This document shows, in pieces, positions 1-9,369 of a stretch of 64,000 nt of DNA. Origin of the DNA: Chloroherpetonaceae bacterium (GTDB taxonomy: Bacteria; Bacteroidota; Chlorobiia; Chlorobiales; Thermochlorobacteraceae); assembly GCA_025056565.1 (NCBI GenBank), contig JANWWA010000007.1:83793-147792 (forward strand), given 5' to 3'. Every line of letters begins with the position of its first letter. The stretch's first letter is position 1. The notes beneath the pieces are model-generated. The model did not search any database and had not been told where the DNA came from. It saw only the letters and a list, made by a program, of their open reading frames with translations. The position numbers were made by a program, and so were the translations under genes.

Positions 1-70
1 TATATGGACTCGAAGTATCTGCCGTTGTTTGGTGAATACGGCAGAAAAAAGAAAAAGGAGGATAACAAAG

Positions 71-793
71 ATGATGGAGTCGTACAAGAAACTCTTGCTC
101 GCAAATAAGGCGTGGGCGAAGGAGAAATTGGATATCCGCCCGGATTATTTTGAGCGGATGGCGAAGAATCAAAAGCCAGAATTCTTGTGGATTGGCTGCG
201 CCGATAGCCGCGTGCCCGCCGAAGAAATCACAGGCACTGAGCCGGGCGAACTCTTTGTGCATCGCAACATCGCCAATATGGTGATTCACACTGACCTCAA
301 TATGCTAAGCGTGCTGCAATATGCCGTAGAAGTGCTAAAAGTAAACCACGTAATCGTCTGTGGTCACTACAACTGTGGCGGAGTCAGGAATGCAATGAGT
401 CACCAGAGCTTGGGGCTGATTAACAAATGGCTGCGCCATATCAAGGATGTCTATCGGTTCCACATGGCAGAGCTGGACGCCATTCCAGATGAAGAACAGC
501 GTTACCGCCGCTTAATTGAACTAAATGTTATCGAGCAATTGCGCAACGTGGCAGAAACATCGTTTGTGCAACGTGCGTGGCACTTTGAAAAGCGACCTTA
601 CCTGCACGGCTGGGTCTATGATGTCGAGACGGGGCTGCTCAAGCAACTGTCCTTAATGGAACCTAATGCGGAGCTGTATGACATTTACCGATATGACTTC
701 ACCATTGATAGACGCAAAAGCCCCGCTCAAGCACACGCACTGCAGAACGAATTTGGAACAGCGAATGGTGCACCAGCGCAAGCGGCGCACTAA
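71..793 (+). CDS. can: Beta-class carbonic anhydrase
   Basis: Interconverts CO2 and bicarbonate in the cytoplasm, which in a phototroph would supply carboxylating enzymes. The 240-residue product has the beta-family zinc site: Cys43 in CADSR (with the Asp45/Arg47 dyad), and His99 and Cys102 in GHYNCGG. Length and the [20 protein letters not shown] block are typical of the family. An upstream TTG at 29 is in frame, but the ATG at 71 has an AGGAGG 9 nt before it, so I start there. A strong terminator follows the stop. The gene converges on dnaN and appears monocistronic. The C-terminal 20 residues or so after the conserved core are not family-like. Confidence 0.95.
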   Translation: MMESYKKLLLANKAWAKEKLDIRPDYFERMAKNQKPEFLWIGCADSRVPAEEITGTEPGELFVHRNIANMVIHTDLNMLSVLQYAVEVLKVNHVIVCGHYNCGGVRNAMSHQSLGLINKWLRHIKDVYRFHMAELDAIPDEEQRYRRLIELNVIEQLRNVAETSFVQRAWHFEKRPYLHGWVYDVETGLLKQLSLMEPNAELYDIYRYDFTIDRRKSPAQAHALQNEFGTANGAPAQAAH

Positions 794-816
794 GGAAATG
801 CATAGAGAAATGAAAT

Positions 817-842
817 GGGCGGGCATGTTACCCGCCCTTTTT
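817..842 (+). terminator. Rho-independent terminator of the carbonic anhydrase gene
   Basis: GGGCGGG and CCCGCCC form a perfect 7-bp GC stem around a 7-nt loop, followed directly by five T residues. It lies 24 nt after the stop at 793 and just before the end of the convergent dnaN. The T run is on the plus strand, so it mainly serves the carbonic anhydrase gene; the hairpin could weakly stop dnaN transcripts too. Confidence 0.9.
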
Positions 843-849
843 GGTTCTG

Positions 850-1983
850 TCAGACATTCAATCGAACAGGCATCACCAGAATAAGAATATCATCGCTTTT
901 TTTCTCGTGCCGCACAGGACGAATCACGGCGGCGCGTGTAGGAGTGCTAAACTCAAACTGTGTTTCCTCTTCATCAAGGTGAGAGAGCGCATCTTCTAAA
1001 AACTTTGCATTGAAGCCAATCAGTAGCTTGTCATTGAACTGGCAGGGCACGACCTCTTCGGCAAAAGCACCTTCATCAGCGTTCTCGGCTGAAACCTTTA
1101 CCGCATCGCTTTCAATTTGCAAGCGCACATCGCCCCGCGAAGAAAACCGTGCAACCCGCTTGACCGTAGCCGCAAGGTTGGCGCGATTGACAATCATCTT
1201 CTTGTCGTTCTCAAGCGGAATCACCGCTTCGTAGTTTGGGTAGGTCTCGGCAATCAGCCCGGCAACGATAGCAGTTTCACCAAACTTAATCTGAATGCGC
1301 TCCTCTTTGGTGGCAACGGAAATTTCAACCGTGTCCTCTGCATCCAGCGCACGCTGCACAATGCTGAAAACCCGTGCTGGCACGATAACCTTCACCTTGC
1401 TGCTTGCACCTGTCTCAATGACCTTCGTGTAGCGAGAAAGTCGGTGTCCATCTGTTGCAACGGCACGCAGTTCGTTAGGGTGAAGTTCAAGCAAAACACC
1501 CATCATTGCAGGGCGCATACTGTCGACGCTGACAGCAAAAAGCGTCTTGTCTGCAATATCCTTGAAGTCTTCGCTACTGAGCGAAAAAGAAAGGTCAAAG
1601 GTAGGCAGCTTTTTTTCAGAGCGCTCTTGACGCTCGCTGCTGCCAGAAATCTTATACTTGCCACGCCCCGTGTCAATTGTGAAAGTAAGTTCGCCTTCGC
1701 TTTCCTTCTTTTTGGTCTCGAAGCTGGCGGTCTCATCAGGCAGACTTCTCAGAATGTCCTGCAACCGCTTTGCATTGAGCAAAATAGAGCCTTTGTCGCT
1801 GGAGTCAACTGCAAGAGAAGTTGTAAAGGAAATGTCTCCGTCGGTCGTAAAAAGCGAGAGTTTTTTCTTCTCGAGCGAAAGCAGCACACTCTCGAAGCGA
1901 AAGTCAGTGGCTTTGGGCGGAAGTGCTAAAACAGCGTGGCTAATTGCTTCCGCAAAGGGTTTAAGTTCAACGGAAAATTTCAT
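850..1983 (-). CDS. dnaN: DNA polymerase III beta subunit (sliding clamp)
   Basis: The ring-shaped processivity clamp of the replicase, 377 residues, the usual length for three clamp-fold repeats. It begins MKFSVELKPFAEAISHAV, contains the central TDGHRLS motif, and ends VMPVRLNV, the expected C-terminal signature (MPMRL-like). In most bacteria, and to my knowledge in other Chlorobi, dnaN sits beside dnaA and recF. Here it stands alone, about 35 kb from dnaA, between a carbonic anhydrase and a propeller protein. It has its own promoter-like sequence about 70 nt upstream, as expected for a gene transcribed independently. Confidence 0.97.
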   Translation of the reverse strand: MKFSVELKPFAEAISHAVLALPPKATDFRFESVLLSLEKKKLSLFTTDGDISFTTSLAVDSSDKGSILLNAKRLQDILRSLPDETASFETKKKESEGELTFTIDTGRGKYKISGSSERQERSEKKLPTFDLSFSLSSEDFKDIADKTLFAVSVDSMRPAMMGVLLELHPNELRAVATDGHRLSRYTKVIETGASSKVKVIVPARVFSIVQRALDAEDTVEISVATKEERIQIKFGETAIVAGLIAETYPNYEAVIPLENDKKMIVNRANLAATVKRVARFSSRGDVRLQIESDAVKVSAENADEGAFAEEVVPCQFNDKLLIGFNAKFLEDALSHLDEEETQFEFSTPTRAAVIRPVRHEKKSDDILILVMPVRLNV

Positions 1984-2053
1984 CGCTGGAGTTTAGATAA
2001 AATTCCTAAGCCAAGCATGACCTTGCTACTGGGCAAGGTAAAGAGAAATGCCG

Positions 2054-2083
2054 CAAAGATAACGATTCACAAGCAGATTTCAA
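2054..2083 (-). promoter_or_regulatory. Bacteroidota-type promoter of dnaN
   Basis: On the minus strand TTG (2083-2081), a 19-nt spacer and TATCTTTG (2061-2054) match the Bacteroidota form TTG/TTTG-N19-21-TAnnTTTG. The start codon of dnaN is about 70 nt downstream. The assignment is by pattern only; the same architecture precedes bchF, rpmH and the TonB receptor in this window. Confidence 0.5.
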
Positions 2084-2142
2084 TTTGTCTCGGTCCAAGG
2101 TATTAGAGGGAGGCGATAGCGAAAATGACTCATCAACCAACC

Positions 2143-4425
2143 TTAGCGCCGCACCACCGCAATCTTCCCAATTGCACTCTGTCGACCGTCTTCACTGGTC
2201 GCAACAGCTAAATAAATCCCTGTGGCGACGTCGTTGCCATTTTGGTCCTTTCCATCCCACTCGACTAAACGACTGCCTGCTGCGTTAAGTGTGCGAACCA
2301 AAGTGCCTGAGAGCGTAATGATGCGCACAGAGGCATTGCGCACCAATCCATCAATTACCAAGCGCTGGGTAGCAGGCACTCGAAAAGGATTGGGATAGAC
2401 TCGAAGCGTAGAGAAAGTTTCCTCAGGCTCAACGGCATCAGTGGCGAGCACGGAAAGTCCACGGTCGGTGCCGAAATACATTTTGCCCGTCTTGCGGTCA
2501 TATGCGATAGAGCGCACATTGTTGGATAACAGAGGGGAGTTCTCTGTTGTGTATCGCCGCAAAAGGCTATCGCCACTTGCACTAATCACCCAAACACCAT
2601 TTTGTGAGCCAAACCACTTGCGGTTCAGTGCATCAATTGCTAACGAACTGAGGAACTCATTGCGCAGGTCAAAAACAATAGTCGCATTCGGAATGCGCGT
2701 CTGAAACACAAGGTCTGCATCAAAGAAATATGCAGCCCCTCTATCGGTGGCAAGCCACACACCGCCATCGCGGTCGAACTGGATATCGTTTACCTTTGGG
2801 TTAGGCAAGCGACCAAAGCCAACGCGTTCGTCGAGCAGAACATAGCGGTCATCACGCACATCTGTAAGAGTTCCTCTGTCGTCGAAGACCACAATGCCGC
2901 GCCCTGTAACGCCGTCTTCGCTTTGCACCGCAATCCACTTTCGATTGTTTGCATCAACAGCAATGCGCAGGGCAGTTAAGCCTGATGGAAACTCTCGTCC
3001 AGCACCTAAACCACTGCTTCCGAAGCGCAAAATTTCACCGTTAGGGCGATAAGCATAGATTGGGTTCTGTGCAGTAAGGAAGTTTGCAATCCAGACCGTA
3101 CCGCCTGCGTCAGTGGCAAGCGAGGGAAGCACCACAAAGTTTTCTGCTTGGCGAATGCCGACAAAGGGGGAATTGCTGCGGTTCAGCACGCGCACACTGT
3201 CGCTTGCAGTGAATTCAAAAAGTCCACCGCCCCATGTGCCTAAAAGTGTCGTGCTGCCTCGTGATGCAAGAGCACTGAACTGGCTAACTGGCGCAGTGCC
3301 CGGTGAGGGCAAGTTTTCAAAGTTTTGCCATACACCATTTTCCAGCCGATAAAATCCTTGTGCACCCGTATTACGCACCGAAGAGCTGCCCCAGACGCGA
3401 CCTTTTGCATCAAGCTGAACAACCTCAAAGCTATTGGAAAGGGGCGAATTGGGCACAATTGCGGAAATGCGCTCACCTGCGACGCTAAGCAGCGATTGCC
3501 GACCATCGGCAAGAAAGATACTGCCAGCGTCATCGAGCGCGGCACTGCGCACCAAAGCAAAGTTACCTGTGCGGCGCACAAGCGTGCCACTTGGTTGCCG
3601 CACCAGTAGCTCATCGCTGGCAAGTGCTAATAGGGTCGTGCGGTTTGCAGCCAGCGCAGTAAGAGGCTTCTCTGGAAAAGCGGTCTCGCGTGTAAGTCCA
3701 GTAGGCGTGAGGCGAAACAACCCTTGTGAAGTGGCTACAAATACGCTGCTACCTTGCACTGCCAAAGCACTGGCTCCGCCTTGCACCGCAATTGTTTGCC
3801 ACTCTGTTGGTGCATTCAAATTTCGGGAAGAAAGTGAGGCAACAGCAACACCCAGCGCAGTGGCTGCAATGATTTGATTTTGCACAATTGCAATGGCGCG
3901 CACAGCCGTTGCACTGGGAAAAGTGCCAAAGCGGACAAATGTTTCACGAAACTCGCGCCTCGAGGGAACAAGAAGCGAAATGCCAAAGTCAGTAGCCACA
4001 TAAAGAGAATCGCCTTGCACAAAAAAGTATCGAACAGCACGGTTGGGAAATTGTGTGGCGCGTGAAAGCTCCAGAAAATGTGTAATGCGCTCTGTCTCTA
4101 AGCTCATACTGCTCACGGCGCCGCTTTCATAGCCAATCCACAAGCGGTTTTGCGTGCTGTCGAGAGCAAGTGCAGTAATGCGTGTCTCAAACAAGCCTTC
4201 AAGGTTTGTAAAGGTGCGCACCGTGCCATCTTGACGATTAAATCGATACAATCCGCCATCTGTGCCAACCCACACTGCACGTCGACCTTCCAGTGCCAGT
4301 GATGAGGCATTTCGTAGTGAGGTGTAATTTTTCCATAAGCCAATGCTTTGCCCAGTTGCGGGGCTTTCCCATAGCATCAAGCCAAGCCAGATGCTAAGAC
4401 ACACACTGATGCGTTTGAGCATCAA
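2143..4425 (-). CDS. Secreted two-component-regulator-type beta-propeller protein with T9SS-like C-terminal domain
   Basis: A 760-residue exported protein of unknown specific role. It has an N-terminal signal peptide (hydrophobic run ending near ATGQS, residue 27), then repeated propeller blades with motifs such as LWIGYESG, VWVGTDGGLYRF, VWLATDRGAAYFF and MYFGTDRGLS, as in the periplasmic sensor part of Bacteroidetes hybrid regulators. Here no kinase follows. The last 90 residues (LRVYPNPFRV ... WDGKDQNGNDVATGIYL) are a FlgD-like/type A sorting domain seen in type IX-secreted proteins. It is probably delivered to the cell surface. It diverges from pgeF with a very short gap. Confidence 0.8.
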   Translation of the reverse strand: MMLKRISVCLSIWLGLMLWESPATGQSIGLWKNYTSLRNASSLALEGRRAVWVGTDGGLYRFNRQDGTVRTFTNLEGLFETRITALALDSTQNRLWIGYESGAVSSMSLETERITHFLELSRATQFPNRAVRYFFVQGDSLYVATDFGISLLVPSRREFRETFVRFGTFPSATAVRAIAIVQNQIIAATALGVAVASLSSRNLNAPTEWQTIAVQGGASALAVQGSSVFVATSQGLFRLTPTGLTRETAFPEKPLTALAANRTTLLALASDELLVRQPSGTLVRRTGNFALVRSAALDDAGSIFLADGRQSLLSVAGERISAIVPNSPLSNSFEVVQLDAKGRVWGSSSVRNTGAQGFYRLENGVWQNFENLPSPGTAPVSQFSALASRGSTTLLGTWGGGLFEFTASDSVRVLNRSNSPFVGIRQAENFVVLPSLATDAGGTVWIANFLTAQNPIYAYRPNGEILRFGSSGLGAGREFPSGLTALRIAVDANNRKWIAVQSEDGVTGRGIVVFDDRGTLTDVRDDRYVLLDERVGFGRLPNPKVNDIQFDRDGGVWLATDRGAAYFFDADLVFQTRIPNATIVFDLRNEFLSSLAIDALNRKWFGSQNGVWVISASGDSLLRRYTTENSPLLSNNVRSIAYDRKTGKMYFGTDRGLSVLATDAVEPEETFSTLRVYPNPFRVPATQRLVIDGLVRNASVRIITLSGTLVRTLNAAGSRLVEWDGKDQNGNDVATGIYLAVATSEDGRQSAIGKIAVVRR

Positions 4426-4442
4426 AGAAAAAAATCGTAGTT

Positions 4443-5270
4443 ATGCAGTGCTCGAACTTTCGCAAAGTTAATGTTTGCTATGGCAATATGCAGCAGGTAG
4501 GGTTAGTGCCTAATGGACAGTGCTTTCTTGTGCCATCAATTTTTGCAAGCGAACCAGATGTACTTGCGGCGCAAAGCTTGCGTTTGGGTGGTGTAAGCGA
4601 AGCACCCTTTGACTCTTTGAATCTGGGCCTGTCGTCAGGCGACCGTCAGGAACACGTGCTGCACAATCGAGAAATTTTTTATGCGTCGTTGGGTGTGCCC
4701 CCGTCGCGTGTGGTACTAGCCCATCAAACACACAGCGACCACATCTTGCGTGTCGACGCACCCGGCCGGTATAGCGACTTTGATGCCTTGATTACGAACC
4801 AGCGAAATCTTTTCCTAACGGTCTCTGTGGCTGACTGCACGCCGATTTTGATTTATGACCGCGCTCACAAAGCAATAGGAGCGGTGCACGCTGGTTGGCG
4901 CGGCACAGCACAACGCATTCTTTACAAAACCCTGCTTGCAATGCAAGAAGCCTTTGACACTCGAGCCAAAGATTGCATTGCCTACATTGGCACGTGCATT
5001 TCAGCTGAGTCATATGCTGTAGATGCCGATGTGGCGCAGTATTTCGAGTCAACCTTCAAAGTCTATGACAGTGTCTCTCGCAAGTTTTTCTTGGATTTGA
5101 AGGCAGCAAACTTGCACCAGCTTTACGACTTTGGCTTTGAACGCGCACAGGTTGAAATCTCCCCGTATTGCTCTTATCGCGACCACCAATACTTCTTTTC
5201 ATATCGGCGTGCTGTGCACGAGACTGAAGGTCGAACAGGTCGCATGCAGGCAATTATCGGCTTACGCTGA
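4443..5270 (+). CDS. pgeF: YfiH/PgeF family (laccase-domain) purine nucleoside phosphorylase-like protein
   Basis: Belongs to the DUF152/YfiH family, once called polyphenol oxidase and now associated with adenosine/purine nucleoside cleavage and peptidoglycan editing. The zinc ligands are visible: His97 in HQTHS, Cys132 in VADCTP and His149 in AVHAGWRG. The N-terminal RLGGVSEAPFDSLNLG block is also typical. The usual GP.I motif reads GTCI here. The open frame starts at ATG 4443, only 17 nt from the divergent propeller gene. A second ATG at 4488 (MQQVGL) would leave room for two promoters and is the more likely true start. Confidence 0.88.
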   Translation: MQCSNFRKVNVCYGNMQQVGLVPNGQCFLVPSIFASEPDVLAAQSLRLGGVSEAPFDSLNLGLSSGDRQEHVLHNREIFYASLGVPPSRVVLAHQTHSDHILRVDAPGRYSDFDALITNQRNLFLTVSVADCTPILIYDRAHKAIGAVHAGWRGTAQRILYKTLLAMQEAFDTRAKDCIAYIGTCISAESYAVDADVAQYFESTFKVYDSVSRKFFLDLKAANLHQLYDFGFERAQVEISPYCSYRDHQYFFSYRRAVHETEGRTGRMQAIIGLR

Positions 5271-5313
5271 ACTCCGAAACATAGCTTTCTAAAACCTAAA
5301 CTGCACAACCTCT

Positions 5314-5823
5314 ATGCAAACTCGCACTACACGGGCGTTACCGACGGCTGCGTTGCTGCTTGTGCTCTCATATGCTGCTCTGAGCGCACCAGCCAGCGCT
5401 AACGCGCAGTCGCTTTTTCTCCGCAAAACAACGCTCTTAGGCGTCGGCATCGGAATTGATGGCTTCGGCGGTCTGCCGCTATTTGGGCAATTGGAATTTG
5501 GTGTCGGACCCAAAGTAGGTATTGGGCGGTTCGGCGTTGGAGCACTCGGCGGAGTGTTCTTTACGCCCGGCGCTTCCTTCGCTGTCATCGGCGGTCAAGG
5601 AAACTACCACTTCGACATTACCAGCGTGCCTGAGCTGGACATCTTTCTGGGCTTGAACCTGCTAATTGGATTTGCCGGCAGTCGCTTCGGAGGGGCATCT
5701 ACAGGCGTGGGACTTGGTCTAAACGCCGGCGTGCGATACTTCTTTACGCCCACCATTGCAGGTTTCTTGCGACTGGGCTGGGGCTTTTCGCTAGCAACTA
5801 TCGGCGTAGACTTCGCACTCTGA
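5314..5823 (+). CDS. Small outer-membrane beta-barrel-like protein
   Basis: I do not recognise a named family. The 169-residue product has a clear signal peptide (hydrophobic segment at about residues 11-25, likely cut after ASANAQ). After it come glycine- and aromatic-rich alternating strands (GVGIGIDGFGGLPLFG, FGVGPKVGIGRFGVGALGG, RLGWGFSLATIGVDFAL). Ending in a beta-strand with a C-terminal hydrophobic residue is typical of small outer-membrane barrels. It lies 43 nt after pgeF and may be cotranscribed with it. Function unknown. Confidence 0.65.
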   Translation: MQTRTTRALPTAALLLVLSYAALSAPASANAQSLFLRKTTLLGVGIGIDGFGGLPLFGQLEFGVGPKVGIGRFGVGALGGVFFTPGASFAVIGGQGNYHFDITSVPELDIFLGLNLLIGFAGSRFGGASTGVGLGLNAGVRYFFTPTIAGFLRLGWGFSLATIGVDFAL

Positions 5824-5935
5824 AAAGTCTTAGCCTGAGAGGCAAGTCTCTGAACGTCCAGTGTGAAGTCAATGTTACGCTTTCCAGCGGCATCAGGGAG
5901 AAGCATTGAAATGCCAAAGCAGTGGAAAGAGAACT

Positions 5936-8539
5936 ATGCTAAGCGAACTACGGTCGCTGATTCCTGATGAAAATCTTTGCGCTAAGGTGCTGGCGCTGCT
6001 GGAAGCCGAGCTGGAAAAGCGAGAGGCTCAGCACAAGGAACTCGAAGAAACGCTTCAGCATACCATTGAAACCCTACATGGTGAAGTGCGGGAAAAGTTG
6101 CGTTTGCAGGAGGAGTTCCGCAGAAACACAGAGCAAAAGTTTCACATTGCAGCTGAGCTCGCAGGAGAATATATCTATGAAGCCACAGTTGACGATGGAA
6201 AGATTCGCGCTCTCTATGTTTCACCTGAATTTACACATTTAACAGGCTACGGGATAGACGAGATTAATGCGGGAAATGGTTGGCTGGACTTCATTTACCC
6301 TGACGACCTACCAACTGTCCGCAGCGCAGTAGCAAACATCTTGTCTGGCAAGCCAGCCAAAACTGAATACCGTGTCCGTTGCAAGGATGGCAGGACGCTC
6401 TGGATTCGAGATTTCAGCCAACCATTTCTTGACGAGCAGGGGCGCTATGTGAAATCAATTGGTGTTTCACGCAATATCACGGCAGAGAAAGAAGCAGAGT
6501 TAGCCCTTAGACGGGAGCAGCAACTCTTAGATGCGCTCTTCAACACTGTGCCACTAGGCATCTGCCTGTCCGACGAAGAGGGCACCTTCCTACGTATCAA
6601 CCGCGAGCTTTCAAACATCTTAGGCTATGAAGCGGCTGACCTCCTCGGAAAGCACTTCTCTTTCGTTCTCGCCGAAGAGTATCGGGAACTGGCAAAAGAA
6701 GCACATCAGACATTTATGGCAGGTGATTCACTCATTACATCGGGCGAGTGGCCGATTCAGCGTAAAGATGGCGAAAGACGCTGGGTTCAGATTATTGCAC
6801 GGAAGTTTCAGCGTGAAGATGGCAGATGGGTTCGGGTTACTGCAGCAAGAGACATCACAAGAGAGCGAGAGCAAGAGAAAGAGAGAGCGCACCTCTTGGA
6901 GCTATTAGCCCGCACGGAAGCCCTAGCTCATATCGGCAGTTGGGAGTTTGATTTCAAAACAGCTCGCTTTACGAAGTGGTCCGATGAACTCTTTCGCATT
7001 CACGAGCGCCCGATGGAACTCGGCTTGCCTGATGTCGAGGAATACCGCAAGCGCTATATCCTGCCCGAAGCAGATGAACGCTTGAGAGCGTGGTGCGACA
7101 AGCTCATTCAAACGGGGCAGAATGGGGAAATTGAAATCCCTATTATCACGCATCTGGGCAACCGAAAGATTATTCGCATCCGAGGATACCTCACTTTCCA
7201 AAATAGCGTTCCTATTGGGGCACAAGGAATGACACAAGACATTACGCGCGAGAAAATGCTCGAGAAGCAAAAGGAGGAACTCACGGCGCAGTTGATGCAT
7301 TCGCAAAAGATGGAAGCGATTGGCACGCTCACAGGTGGTATCGCACACGAGTTCAACAACATCTTGGGCGGAATGCTGGGCAACCTGCGACTGCTGGAGA
7401 AAAAGTTCGGCCATGAGCCAACGGTAAAGAAATACACCGACCGCTTAATTAGTCTGAATCAACGAGCAACGACGATTGTGTCGCAGATGCTGGGTTTTGC
7501 GCGCAAAGGCAAGTATCAACCGCAGCCCCTCTCGCTCAAGATGTGCGTGAGCAATGTGCTGCAAATTCTTGCACCCTCGACAGATAGGCGCATTCGCTTC
7601 CACATTGAGTCGAAGAGCAATGTGCCCTTGATTTATGCCGACCCAACACAGATAGAACAAGTTATCTTGAACCTTGCAAAGAATGCGGTCGATGCGATTG
7701 AGCCGCTTTTAGGCAAGGAGCGAGATACAGGGCACATTACATTTCGCCTGAGCTTTGAAGCGATTGCTGAGCGCTTCGGTAGTGGGCTACAAGCGGAAAT
7801 GCGCAACATGCCAATGGTGCTACTGGAAGTGCGCGACAATGGCACGGGCATTCCGCCCGAGTTACAATCGAGAATTTTTGAGCCATTTTTTACCACGAAG
7901 CCTGTGGGTCAAGGCACAGGCTTGGGCTTGCCGATGGTGTATGGTATTGTGGAAAATCATGGTGGGCATCTTTTCTTAGAGAGTGAAGTAGGGAAGGGCA
8001 CATCATTTTTCCTATACTTCCCTGCAGTATGCAGTGCGATGAGTAGCACTCACACCAATTCGGATGAGCTTGAGAAGAAACTGAGTCTAACGGGTGCACA
8101 CGTCTTGGTTATTGATGATGAAGCGATAGTGCGAGAAACCCTTGCAGAGTACCTAAGCGAGCTTGGCGCAACGGTCGAGGTAGCGGAAAGTGGTGAAAAA
8201 GGTCTTGAACGATTTTATGCATTGCCAAAAGAAAACTTGGTTGTGGTCTTGGATTTAAACCTGCCTGACATAAGCGGCGTGCAGGTCTTGGAGGCATTGC
8301 GCGCAGCAGAGTCGCGCGTAAAGGTCATCATTGGAACAGGCTATGCTGGAAATGGGCATGCTGAGGAGCTTCAAGCGTTGGGGGCAAAACAAATTCTCAC
8401 TAAGCCCTATCGCTTAGAAGAAGTGGCGATGCAAATTGCTGAACTTGTTCCTCTCTCCTCTCGATTGGAAGGATGCGAACCGCAGAAGCGAGGGGAGTCA
8501 AGTAACAGTGTGCTTGAAAAAGAGCAAGAAAGTTTGTAG
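5936..8539 (+). CDS. PAS-domain hybrid sensor histidine kinase with C-terminal receiver
   Basis: A signal-transduction protein of 867 residues with no membrane segment, so probably cytosolic. Order: an N-terminal coiled coil (about 15-70), three PAS/PAC domains (about 75-410; two show the W...R-DG-R-I PAC pattern followed by D/NIT), a short coiled coil, a HisKA-type dimerisation domain with His471 in GGIAHEFNN, an HATPase domain (NLAKNAVDAI, DNGTGIPPE, GTGLGLPMV), and a receiver with Asp773 in VVLDLNLPD. The kinase can therefore pass phosphate to its own receiver; no output domain follows. An upstream TTG at 5906 is possible, but ATG 5936 is preceded by GAAAGAG. No cognate regulator is adjacent. 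Confidence 0.92.
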   Translation: MLSELRSLIPDENLCAKVLALLEAELEKREAQHKELEETLQHTIETLHGEVREKLRLQEEFRRNTEQKFHIAAELAGEYIYEATVDDGKIRALYVSPEFTHLTGYGIDEINAGNGWLDFIYPDDLPTVRSAVANILSGKPAKTEYRVRCKDGRTLWIRDFSQPFLDEQGRYVKSIGVSRNITAEKEAELALRREQQLLDALFNTVPLGICLSDEEGTFLRINRELSNILGYEAADLLGKHFSFVLAEEYRELAKEAHQTFMAGDSLITSGEWPIQRKDGERRWVQIIARKFQREDGRWVRVTAARDITREREQEKERAHLLELLARTEALAHIGSWEFDFKTARFTKWSDELFRIHERPMELGLPDVEEYRKRYILPEADERLRAWCDKLIQTGQNGEIEIPIITHLGNRKIIRIRGYLTFQNSVPIGAQGMTQDITREKMLEKQKEELTAQLMHSQKMEAIGTLTGGIAHEFNNILGGMLGNLRLLEKKFGHEPTVKKYTDRLISLNQRATTIVSQMLGFARKGKYQPQPLSLKMCVSNVLQILAPSTDRRIRFHIESKSNVPLIYADPTQIEQVILNLAKNAVDAIEPLLGKERDTGHITFRLSFEAIAERFGSGLQAEMRNMPMVLLEVRDNGTGIPPELQSRIFEPFFTTKPVGQGTGLGLPMVYGIVENHGGHLFLESEVGKGTSFFLYFPAVCSAMSSTHTNSDELEKKLSLTGAHVLVIDDEAIVRETLAEYLSELGATVEVAESGEKGLERFYALPKENLVVVLDLNLPDISGVQVLEALRAAESRVKVIIGTGYAGNGHAEELQALGAKQILTKPYRLEEVAMQIAELVPLSSRLEGCEPQKRGESSNSVLEKEQESL

Positions 8540-8562
8540 AATAGGTGCAGTTCTTTTTGAGT

Positions 8563-8635
8563 GCGGGCGTAACTCAATTGGCAGAGTGTCAGCTTCCCAA
8601 GCTGAAGGCTGCGGGTTCGAGTCCCGTCGCCCGCT
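8563..8635 (+). tRNA. tRNA-Gly (anticodon CCC)
   Basis: A full cloverleaf: acceptor arms GCGGGCG (8563-8569) and CGCCCGC (8628-8634), anticodon stem TCAGC/GCTGA (8589-8593/8601-8605) with loop TTCCCAA, giving anticodon CCC at 8596-8598, and a T arm with GGTTCGAGTCC. CCA is not encoded. The discriminator base at 8635 is also the last base of the stop codon of the convergent gene. Confidence 0.95.
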
Positions 8636-9171
8636 CAAGTCCTCATTTCAGCATCGTGCAAGGCGCTCTCGAAATGGAGAGCGCGCTTGAGTTTCTCCAC
8701 CACATTGAACACGATAGGGCAAATCGGATATTTCTCCATTACCGAGTGGAAGCGGTATTTGAAGTGCGGTCCTACAAGATTGGGAAAGGTTTGGCAGCTT
8801 TTCGGTCGATGGGCATAAATGCTGCAGAGGTTATCTGGCTGCAACATCGGACAAGGCGTAGACGCAAAATAGTAGGCTTCCTTGTAGGGCACAAGAAACT
8901 CAGCCTTGAAGGCTTCCACAGAGCGTCCTTTCTCTGCAGCAAGAGGCGGAAGTTCATTTTCGAGTGCTGCAGCATGAAAATGTCGGCAACAGTTGCCGCA
9001 TGTAGTGCAGTCAATTTGAGGCTCAACTTCAGCATTCAGGGTCGTCACCAGCGCATCCAGTCTCTCAGAAGGAATGCGGCGTAAAAAGGTTTTGAAGCGC
9101 TGGTTTTCCTCAGTGTGCGTGCGAGCATATTCTGCAATTGCCTGCAAGTTGGTTTCAAGAGTTTTGCACAT
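8635..9171 (-). CDS. YkgJ-type cysteine-cluster (CxxCxxCC) protein
   Basis: A 178-residue member of the YkgJ/UPF0153 family of putative Fe/Zn-binding proteins. The signature CTTCGNCC places Cys55, 58, 61 and 62. Further conserved cysteines follow in TPCPML, NLCSIY and KSCQTFP, and the RPKSC pattern is characteristic. The biochemical role of the family is not settled; metal-dependent oxidoreduction or maturation has been suggested. It ends exactly on the last base of tRNA-Gly, so the two genes converge with a one-base overlap. Confidence 0.85.
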   Translation of the reverse strand: MCKTLETNLQAIAEYARTHTEENQRFKTFLRRIPSERLDALVTTLNAEVEPQIDCTTCGNCCRHFHAAALENELPPLAAEKGRSVEAFKAEFLVPYKEAYYFASTPCPMLQPDNLCSIYAHRPKSCQTFPNLVGPHFKYRFHSVMEKYPICPIVFNVVEKLKRALHFESALHDAEMRT

Positions 9172-9192
9172 CGTGGAAAAGTTTGTGGAAAA

Positions 9193-9208
9193 TGTTCCAC
9201 GTGAAACA
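9193..9208. promoter_or_regulatory. parS centromere-like site 1
   Basis: TGTTCCACGTGAAACA differs at one base from the palindromic ParB-binding consensus TGTTTCACGTGAAACA. It lies between the cysteine-cluster gene and mnmG, 120 nt before a perfect copy. Such sites mark the origin-proximal region and load ParB for chromosome segregation. Confidence 0.92.
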
Positions 9209-9327
9209 TTCAGAGGCGGTCAAAAATTTTTCTGCTCTGGCAAGTGGTTAACGGGTAGGGTCGGCTTAACTGGAAATAATTGCTTCGGCTGCGTTTGAGT
9301 GCGAAAAGGAACAGGCTGATGAGAAAA

Positions 9328-9343
9328 TGTTTCACGTGAAACA
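9328..9343. promoter_or_regulatory. parS centromere-like site 2 (perfect consensus)
   Basis: TGTTTCACGTGAAACA is an exact match to the parS consensus, 27 nt before the mnmG start codon. ParB bound here would sit over the mnmG leader, so segregation proteins might influence its transcription (inference). Confidence 0.96.
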
Positions 9344-9369
9344 TCTATAACCTTTAATTCGCCGTAACC

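Noticed and set aside
1117..1929. Long plus-strand open frame of 270 codons opposite dnaN
   Set aside because: It is antisense to the well-supported dnaN, has no recognisable motif and a cysteine/asparagine-rich composition typical of shadow frames.
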